Positions 56,346-64,000 of a DNA stretch of 64,000 nt are shown one piece after another. The notes under the pieces were generated by a model that was not told the DNA's origin, did no database searches, and saw only the letters and a program-made list of their open reading frames with translations. This DNA comes from Heliocidaris erythrogramma (lineage: Eukaryota; Echinodermata; Echinoidea; Camarodonta; Echinometridae). Every line of letters begins with the position of its first letter. Positions within the stretch are counted from its first letter, which is position 1. Made by a program: the position numbers and the translations under genes. The stretch is from positions 50,475,925-50,539,924 of the forward strand of contig CM046858.1 of NCBI GenBank assembly GCA_025617745.1. The letters are read 5' to 3'.

Positions 56346-57133
56346 CAAAGTGACGATGCAATTGGTAATACCTAGCATGTGATGAAAGAAACATGGCAGT
56401 AAAATTATTGAATATTGCTAGTGGTTTGATGGAAGAAAAGTTATTGTGATAAACAAAAAAATAACTTAGAATTTCGAGACTGTCTTGGTATTCAGTGCTC
56501 ACTTTTTCTCCTTTTTCATAATCTATTTAAATTGTCAAAGATTCCAAATAAAATTGCCCCAAGAAATTAATAAATAAATGAATCATTGCATGGGGTCTTG
56601 TCCTTGTTAGCATAATTTATATCTGGCAAGAGATTCCATAGATTTTGCTTTTTGAAAATATGAGGCAAGGAGAAAAAAGGTGATCTAAAATCCGGGATTG
56701 GGCGATTGTGTTTGTAGAGGTCTCAATGGAGCAGGGCTGTGCCACGTGAAAAGAATTTCAATAATAAAATGCTTCAGGTTCAGTGTTATCTTCGTAAAAG
56801 CTAAAACGGCAGAGAAAGGGCCATCAATACCGCCGTTCAATACCCCTTACCTCCCCGTGATCCGCCTATAGAACAAAAGCATAGCTTTCAGTATTCTGAT
56901 AAGCATGCCTTCACAAACGGGAACCGAATTCTAAGCGAAATTCGCGTCATGAGGGTGACAATAGGGCGGTTTACGCGATGACGTCATCACCCCCTACTTC
57001 CTAGTTACTGTTACTAACTCGGGCAAGCTTTGACCGATCGCCATCTTGGATTTTGCCCGATCTCCATGCAAAGTCAATGCGCGTCTCTCCCTAGCTGTTA
57101 TCGACGATAGTGACTATGTCATAATTTCTTACA

Positions 57134-57507
57134 ATGGCATCGACTTCCAGTTCATGGTCAAGGAAGTCAGTGAAGGATTGGACAGTCAGAGATTTGACAG
57201 ACTTCTTGAGACAAAGAGGTGTGAGTACGAGCGGGTATAATAAGGAAAAACTTGTCAAACTTGCGACGGCTGTCGGTGACTTCCGTGGACCCCGATCTCA
57301 CCCAGGTAGATACCGCCGGTACGTTGCGGGAGAAACTCTCGCGAGCCGGATGCCCGGACCCAACGATACTGACAGGATATACGAGAGACTTCTCAGACAT
57401 TCCTGAGTTTGGATTATTCGATATTTTCAACTACCGTATTTGATTATGACAGGAAAAAACTCAAATGTTATAAATCATTTGAGGATGTCTGTGATGATGT
57501 CATGTAA
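57134..57507 (+). pseudogene. SAP-domain protein of YqaJ-associated type, N-terminal remnant
   Basis: MASTSSSWSRKSVKDW opens a SAP domain: WTVRDLTDFLRQRGVSTSGY, then NKEKLVKLATAV. After a +1 frame change near 57284 the sequence continues SVDPDLTQVDTAGTL, PDPTILTGYTRDFSDIP and GLFDIFNY; after another it reads DYDRKKLKCYKSFED. This order is seen in large echinoderm and cnidarian proteins that carry SAP, SWIM and YqaJ nuclease domains. The SWIM and YqaJ parts are missing. SAP domains bind DNA. Confidence 0.65.
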
Positions 57508-57819
57508 TCACACTGTTTATTATTTCATCTCCCAATAAGAAATGCTATAGCTTCAAAATATGTGTAACAAAGTTACGTGTACAGTATTGATGGAAAGAAA
57601 GTTGAGTTTCCCACATTGTCCCACTAAAGTCTGTAATAACAAAGGATACAAATAACAAAGAATGATGAATAACTACTTGTAGGCCTATATGCGATAGACA
57701 CCCCACCCCCGTCACCCACACTTGTACTCATCTATTGCCTCAAAATTTTAAGTACAAACTACTTTCAGTAAAAATAAAAAAGTTATGAAAAGTTATAAAG
57801 CATGGATCCTGTAATTCAT

Positions 57820-57920
57820 ATACTGCCCCCCCCCCCTCCCCCACTTGACAGAAGGGAGTATGGGACAATAAGAACAATGACTCATGCTTCCTTCTGTCGG
57901 GGGGGGGGGGGGGTAGTATA
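57820..57920. repeat. small hairpin with poly(C)/poly(G) arms
   Basis: ATACTG-(C)n ... GACAGAAGG pairs with CCTTCTGTC-(G)n-GTAGTAT across about 35 bases. It lies at the deletion zone between the two gene remnants of the surrounding element. Confidence 0.75.
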
Positions 57921-58386
57921 CACATTTATTACTTATACGATCCACAAAATTGTAGACAGGAACATCCAGGGGAACATTCGGGGGAACATCTTGCATGTCT
58001 TGAATTTCTTCTATTTGAACTGCCTGTGTCTCTTTGGACTCGGAGGCAGAGGCGGAGTTTCCAACAACCGCTTTCGGGGCGGAGACCGCAGAGGTTTTGT
58101 GGCAATTTGTCGCTCAAGCTCGGTGACTGCAGCTGGAATGGGGAGGGGATGTTCGATGATCGGGCCGTTTCCTCCCATAAAATGCTTGGAACAGATCTAG
58201 GTATCCTTGGTGATTCGGTCTATTCCAAAGTCCTTTCGACCACATATTTTTATCTATTTTGTCCATATTTATCTTTGGTTTCGGGAAAGGGATGAAAAAC
58301 ACCCCCAGCATTTCGTGCCTTTTCCCAAAATATCGTGAATCGCTGTTGCACGTTCCGTAACACTAACAGCAATGTTTTCCTCCCAT
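57918..58386 (-). pseudogene. THAP-domain protein, N-terminal remnant
   Basis: From ATG at 58386 the minus strand reads MGGKHCC, a TAG, then CYGTCNSDSRYFGKRHEM, LGVFFIPFPKPKINMDK, a frame change, CGRKDFGIDRITKDT, a TAG, and ICSKHFMGGNGPIIEHP. The C2CH zinc ligands, FIPFPKP and the CSKHF block are THAP hallmarks. Two further Pro/Arg-rich blocks (RSPPRKRLLE; QIEEIQDMQDVPPNV after a second shift) follow. Two stops and at least two frame changes make it non-functional. THAP domains bind DNA, here probably the transposon ends. Confidence 0.78.
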
Positions 58387-58689
58387 TTTGCGGAAACTGT
58401 GGAGAAAAATCCTCTTTTGGCGTACTCTCTCATGTGAAATTAAACCTTGATTTAGATCTACGGTGCGCGATGTGATGTAGAATTGATTTTCTTTCAAGTA
58501 TTGATGAGATAAGCTTTGATGCGACGCACTCTATCGGTACTCTACACGTACATCTATAGATGGGACTAATAGCTCTAGAGCAGCCCCCAGCAGTCGACGT
58601 CGACGGTTCTTTTGCCCGAGGTTGCGGCCGTGTGCAAAATTAAATGTCTGTGCATATACAGGTACTAAGTAAACCGCCCTATTCACGCC

Positions 58690-59330
58690 CACGCTGGCTG
58701 GTGTACGCTCATTGTTACCTAACGTAATTTACATACAATTTGCATAATTACGGGTTTTTGCACGCTGCACGCGACCTTGGCACGTGGTCGAGTTCAAGGG
58801 GGACGTTGCTACGGAAGTGCTCAACGGACCATAACAAGCTACGGGCAGCTTGTTTTCGTTTCGCACCGTTTTCTCCGTTTTTTAAATTCCTTGGCGGAGC
58901 GTTTTCATGTTTTAAATCACTTTTTACAATGACTTCTGTTTTAGTAATATATCCATGTTATACATCATTTTAAAGGTTATTAACCAGAGATTCTAGAACA
59001 CATGATAACTGACATTTGCAATTTTGCGACTTCCCCCTGAAACCGTCGCGTTTGGTCACAATTGATCAACTCTACCCAGTGACGTCATAGCAGGTCAACC
59101 CCACTTCGATGTTTATCTGTTTGATAAAATCTGGCTTAATAAGGGCAATAATCCAGGGTACATTTTAGGCACAAAAATCTATTTTATTTGCTAAAATTGA
59201 TGAAACCTTTGTTTCAATATGTTTATTTATTTACAAACCACATTTCTTGCAATTGGGGGTCGGAGAAAATCAACATATGAGTTATCTTTCAATCAAAATT
59301 TACTAAAACGTCAAGATTTTCGCGCGCGGG
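58690..59330. other. no gene seen
   Basis: Mixed-composition non-coding sequence with no recognised element ends. Confidence 0.5.
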
Positions 59331-59334
59331 AAGA

Positions 59335-59590
59335 GGGATATCCCTCCCTGCGCACACACCTGTTACATACAGTGCAATATTGCGTCCAAATAATTGAAAA
59401 GCAGTCAGGGCGTCGAATTATAACTTTCCGCCTAAACAAATTGTTTGCTACTAACCGTTATCTTTCTCTCAAATTTGCTAATACCGTCAGAGCTTTCCTC
59501 CCTGCGCCCACCCCTGTTACATACAGTGGAGTATTGCATCCAAATAATTGAAAAGCAGTTCGGGCGTCGAACTAACTTTCCGCCTAAAAA
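59335..59590. repeat. two-copy tandem repeat, about 158-bp period
   Basis: CCTGTTACATACAGTG, AATAATTGAAAAGCAGT, GGGCGTCGAA and AACTTTCCGCCTAAA occur at 59360-59440 and again at 59513-59589. Confidence 0.88.
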
Positions 59591-59604
59591 AAGTGTTAAG
59601 TTAT

Positions 59605-59815
59605 TTTTGTCTTTTTCCTCTAATCTATCCTCTTCTTTCTCTTTATGTATTTCTTTGCTTTTCCTCTAATCTGTCCTCTTCTCTCTCATTATGTATTTCT
59701 ATGTTTTTCCCTTTTTTAAATATCCTCTTCAGTTCTCTTTCCTTATGTATTTCTTTGTTTTTCCTTTAATCTATCCTCTTCTCTTTCCTAACGTATTTCT
59801 TGTTTTCCCTGTTCT
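59605..59815. repeat. pyrimidine-rich tandem repeat, about 45-50 bp period
   Basis: About four units of TTTTTCCTCTAATCTATCCT, CTTCTCT and TTATGTATTTCTTTG with variation. The Ser/Leu/Phe-rich frames here are artefacts. Confidence 0.85.
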
Positions 59816-59819
59816 ATAT

Positions 59820-61015
59820 TTCTGTATAACTACAAGATTCAGTGTCTATTATATAGCTGTCACATGAAGTGCACTGCACTGTGCGTGCGTGGGTAGTTGA
59901 TATATTTCGCAAAATACACCGCTCCGTCCTTTTCACAGACCGGACGCTATTTTGGCTGAATACCGTCCTGAAAACCAGGAGAACAGAAGAAGCGTTCAAG
60001 GGGACTTGCGTTGTGCTCCGACCTACCATCCTATTTCGAAAGCTCCTTATTGAGTAGAGTAGCACAGACGAAAACGAGTAGAATGCTGAATAGGGAACTT
60101 ATGCCCCATTTACACTTGCCCGAAATTTGGTCCCGCACAGGCCCGCATTATTGCCATGTTTACGCCACGGTTAATCATTGTTCACGCATCAATTCGTCAT
60201 TCATTTTCACGACTGTTCGGGATCGACTGGATTAGAACAGTGTGTCCTATCAGCGAGGTTTTTGGAAATCTGTTGATAGATACTGTTAGGAATTACAAAA
60301 TATACATTCGCAAAAGGATAAAAAGTCCCAGAAATGGTTAAGTTTATTTTCAGTGCAGTACATTGTGCCGTTTATGATCGGATCTATTTATCTGACACTA
60401 ATCATTACAGTCTTGTAATTGGCAACGCAGTGAATTATATAGGCCCAATCACTATTCTGGTGTACAATTGGCAATTTTCTGCTGAAGTTTGCAATTTTCA
60501 TTCACACTGGTTCAATTAATAAACATTTTAAAAAAAATTTTCAAACTATGTAGGAGTGAAATAAAGATTAACTGCTGCCAATTTAAGGAGAGAAAGCTAA
60601 AGATTTCTTATGTAGAGATCAGTCGAAACGACCACGTGTTTTGATCACATATTCTACATGCGTAGACTATGCGCATGTTATGCGAAAACTGTGCGGGGAG
60701 TCTGCGTAACGAGTGCACAGATTTTGAGCAACTTATTCGTGAACTAGTTGTGAGCTAGTCCGGAACATCCGAGCCACTTTGCCGATGGCACGAACTGGCA
60801 CGCACTGACCCGGCTAGTTTGCGATTAAGTTGCGTAAAGTTCACGGGGTGTTCACGAATGTTGCCAAATAATTTTGTCGTGCCAAAAAATTAAACATGTT
60901 TGATTTTCTGTCACGCATTTCAAACACTGGCCCGCATCCTCCAGCATCCTCCCGCACGCTGCCACGAATAATTCCATCATTGACACGAACAAAATTCGGG
61001 AAATAGTAACCCCAA
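59820..61015. other. no gene seen; CpG-richer old repeat
   Basis: At about 60100-60180 and 60655-60980 the words CCCGCA, GCACGAA and TGCGTA recur, suggesting a decayed repeat, perhaps related to the patch at 55350-55690. No protein homology recognised. Confidence 0.45.
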
Positions 61016-61019
61016 ATTA

Positions 61020-61925
61020 TATTTTATGAAAGCAAATTTCAACTGATTTTACTTGGTATGGGTATCAACATTTACCAAAAAAAAGTTAGGTGGGATAGGG
61101 GTGGGGAAAATGCTTTTTCTAAAGGTCAGAGGTCATTGACCTTTGCTGAAAACATGAAAAAATGTATCTCAGGTATAAAATATTGTATGTAGAGGATTTT
61201 GGTGTCAAAATGCTCAGAAATATAAAGGAAGTACACTCAAAATAAAATTTGACTCCGATGACCAAGTCATGACCTCCAAAGTAAGGTCAAAGGTCAAAAA
61301 TAAAAAAAATATCCAATGAAATCACCCCAAATTAGCAGTTTAACATTAGTCTGTGAAGATGAAATTTTATGGAAGCAGATTTTGACTGATATAAGTAGGT
61401 ATGGGTATCAACATCTACCAAAAAAAAGTTAGGTGGGATGGGGGGTGGGGAAAGTGCTTTTTCTTGAGGTCAAATATGTATGTGGTCAATCTTCGTGTCA
61501 AAATACTCAGAATTGTAAAAGAAATACACACAAAATAGAATTTGCCTCCGATGACCATGTCGTGACCTCTAAATTGAGGTAAAATGTCAAAAACATAAAA
61601 TGTCACCCCAAATAAATCTTTCTCACCGATTCCTGGAAAAAATATGAAAACAAATTTCATCTATATCCAGTTGATACGGGTAACATAAATTACCCCCAAT
61701 AAGTGAGATATGATAGGGATGGGGAAAGTCCTATGTTTAGATGCAAAGGTCATTGACCTTTGCTGAAAAAAATGAAAATTATATCTCAAGTATAAAATAT
61801 GGTATGTGGTCAATTTTCGTGATAAAATGCTCAGAATTGTTAAAGAAGTGCACACAAAATAAAAGTTGTCTCCGATGATCAAAGCTTCACCTCCAAAATA
61901 AGGTCAAAGATCAAAAATAATAGAA
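61020..61925. repeat. three tandem units of about 300 bp
   Basis: Units begin near 61010, 61320 and 61605 with CACCCCAAAT or a similar start, then GATACGGGT/GTATGGGTATCAACAT, AAAGTTAGGTGGGAT, GGTCATTGACCTTTGCTGAA, GTCAAAATGCTCAGAA, ACACAAAATAAAA, CTCCGATGACCA and AAGGTCAAAGGTCAAAAATA. The middle unit lacks about 40 bp. An inverted copy starts at the right end of the window (about 63920-64000). Confidence 0.85.
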
Positions 61926-64000
61926 ATGTTTTGCAATAACACGATAGTATTCAATCCGATGGCCAGAACCAAATCTTAATCGAACTTTCGAGATGAGGAC
62001 AAAGGTCAGGTGGAGTCTGATTCTTAAGCTTTAAAACAAAAACGTTTGGTTATAATTAGTTGATTTCTTCTACGTCATTAGCCATTTGCATTTTTTTCTC
62101 TCTCTACCGATAGAGGCTTAGATCACTGTCCAACACACTCCACATTCAGCAACATATATCATGCCAAACATGTAACAACATTCCAATTATTTTGGACACT
62201 ACTTATTTCCTTCCTGGCAGTAACCACAAATTCGCCTTCGAGGAGGGTGGGGGAATGATACCATTGCCAATAGCATCTTTTGATCTGAGTTTCTTTTGGC
62301 TGTAAGGATCCCATCTTTTTCCAACAGGGTCAATGATTGCTTTCATACCCCGATCTGCCGATGAAAACAGAGAGGTTGTTATGTTAATTGTTGCATTTTG
62401 CGTAGGGGTAGTCTGTCAGAGTCGATCCTTCCTTTTGTTACTAGCTTCTAAAATTTCAGAAAAGAAATTAGTATCCCCACAACCATAATTAATCTGCCAG
62501 CCTTTAATCAAAGTTGTTTATTTCTGAGTAATTTGAAGTTCAGCATAAGGAAGTGTGTTTATGAAAATACAGGAAATAAGTATTAATTTGTAGAGGGTAT
62601 AACCTTTATTTTGTCCATGAACAGAGAGGACCGAACCATTTCCAGACTATATAGGCATAGCTAAAAAGAAATTAATATCTGTTAGTGATGTCATTTGTTG
62701 AAATATCATTGAGGCCATGCATTCATTTCTGATTGCAAGTACAATTTGTATATTTGTTTTGTCGATGTTAGATGAGAAAGGCCAAAACATCGGTTTCTTG
62801 GGTAACAACAACAACTACTGGCGTAAACACTACCTATATACTAAATCAATTTAATTCTCTACAATCAATGTGTAAACATTATCTTTCGCTTGGTGTAGAA
62901 TGATGTGGTGGAATGCAATCTCTGTAGATATGATTTTACATTTCCTTTGTTCTTTTTATTAGCCACAAACACGGGTATCTTCATTTCGGGTTAATTCTAC
63001 GACATTTCAAAAATTAACATCACTAAAAAGAAAAAAAAAAAGTTCTTCTTCCATTCAATTATGACTAGGGGATATGACACGGTCTCCTGCATTCATGGAC
63101 ACACAACGGTTGCCCTCCTGTTTTATCAACACTTTCTTATGCAGCACCTCAATTCCCTTAGAAATCAGACAAGTTGGAATAAAAATTGTGAGGATACTCT
63201 TTTAAAAAAGAATCACTTGCTGAAATTTCAGAAGCAAGCTGCAAAAAGATGACTCGATCCTGATAGACTACCCCTACAGAAAAGCAACATAAAACTCTAA
63301 AAACCCGCATTCATTAATAGGTTGCAGTGTGAAAGAATCCAATACAGTAATTCTTGACCCTGTTAAAAGAGGATGGGAGTTTCACAAGAAACTCAAAACC
63401 AATACTAGGTGATATCACTCTAAAAACATCCTCAGATGAACTTGTAGCTGTCAATCAGCTGATTAGCAGTGTCAAACACTGAAATGATGTTGCCTTAAAT
63501 CTGGCATGATATGCGTTGCTGAATGTGGAAAGTGTAGAAGACGGTACTCTAACAGTGAAAAGAGAAAATCGTGACAAAGAAGAAACCAACTATTTTGGCC
63601 TTTGACCTAAAATAGGAAGGATCAACATTTGGTTCTGACCATCAGATTGAATACTATTCATTACAGCACAGTTTTGCGCACCTGAGAAAAAAGATACTCT
63701 ATAATCATATTTTGTCTCGCAGATAATGCATATCCGAAGAGATTATATCACCTTTGAGCCCAAGCTGGCCAGAAAAGAATTTACCAATCACCTATATCTA
63801 AATATTAATGTGTGTAGGTAAATTCAAAATTTCTGCTTAAATGTTTGTCAGTAGATTGGTTAACATAGTAAGTAATATGTGATTTTAAGTGAAAGGCTTA
63901 TTTTGGTTTTTTACTTTGGCCTTATTTTAAAGGGCACAAATTAATAGGTCATCGGTGTCAACTTTTATTTTGTGTGTACTTCTTTTACAGTTCTGTGCAT
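61020..64000. repeat. long imperfect palindrome, arms of at least 1.3 kb
   Basis: Mirrored pairs in order from outside in: 61800-61925 with 63905-64000; 61945-61968 with 63631-63654 (CAATCYGATGGYCAGAACCA); about 62055-62175 with 63490-63600; about 62320-62345 with 63345-63375; 62395-62490 with 63160-63285 (TAGGGGTAGTCTRTCAG); about 62545-62670 with 63055-63150. The centre is near 62780-63000. Both arms contain gene-like fragments (for example ATTCTTGACCCTGTT on the plus strand at 63342) that I do not recognise. It continues past the window edge. Confidence 0.75.

Larger units (their letters stand above)
56963..58680. mobile_element. internally deleted ISL2EU/IS4EU-like DNA transposon
   Basis: The terminal repeats AGGGCGGTTTAC and GTAAACCGCCCT are exact mirrors, each flanked by AT (56961-56962 and 58681-58682). 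Inside, pointing at each other, are the N-terminal part of a SAP-domain protein of the YqaJ-associated type (57134-57507, plus) and a THAP-domain N-terminal part (58386-57918, minus). ISL2EU/IS4EU transposons are known to carry a THAP-DDE transposase gene and a YqaJ-nuclease gene and to duplicate AT. Both genes have lost their 3' parts, so this is a dead derivative. The superfamily call is inference. Confidence 0.65.

Noticed and set aside
63061..63252. Plus-strand frame of 63 codons as a LINE tail or gene
   Set aside because: It lies in one arm of the long palindrome; the resemblance to LINE C-termini (LLKFQKQAAKR) is too short to rely on.

Overview
The window is AT-rich, intron-containing eukaryotic DNA packed with metazoan transposable elements: CR1/L2-like LINEs, a Penelope-like element, a DIRS-order tyrosine-recombinase retrotransposon, and remnants of THAP, YqaJ-type and mariner-superfamily DNA transposons. 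This mix, together with many (G)n/(C)n tracts and MITE-like palindromes, fits a marine deuterostome. A sea urchin or other echinoderm is the best guess, but this rests on repeat content and not on a diagnostic host gene. No rRNA, tRNA, CRISPR or prokaryotic operon was seen. Nearly every short open frame is non-coding or a piece of a mobile element.

Layout. 0-4 kb: three small, well-bounded candidate exons (958-1011, 3186-3224, 3716-3773) among repeats and a Penelope-like 3' tail. 4-8 kb: two decayed LINE tails, one split by a TTAA-flanked palindromic element, and a CAGGG-ended hAT-like element. 9-12 kb: an array of roughly 330-bp units. 15-18.8 kb: a 1.3-1.4 kb tandem duplication whose two copies took different later insertions. 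20.5 kb: a possible LysM exon, then a 287-bp perfect inverted repeat. 22.6-26.9 kb: an essentially intact DIRS-order element with three open reading frames and split direct repeats. 27.2-28.4 kb: two clear exons of RMI1, a subunit of the BLM-TOP3A-RMI dissolvasome. 29-34 kb: degenerate word-like repeats, a possible first exon and a THAP exon. 36-47 kb: MITEs, two mariner-superfamily transposase fragments and a frameshifted P2X7-like domain gene. 48-53 kb: a LINE with one 23-bp lesion next to a Penelope-like endonuclease fragment in an inverted arrangement. 57-58.7 kb: a 1.7-kb element with AT-flanked terminal inverted repeats holding the 5' ends of a SAP-domain gene and a THAP-domain gene. The last 3 kb are one long imperfect palindrome.

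The most notable points are the intact DIRS-order element with a methyltransferase-like domain; the two-gene remnant at 57-58.7 kb, best read as an internally deleted ISL2EU/IS4EU-type transposon; the perfect 287-bp hairpin at 20.75-21.50 kb; and several families of word-like degenerate repeats in which a short word is conserved but the filler is not. All family names come from motifs read by eye, with no database search.
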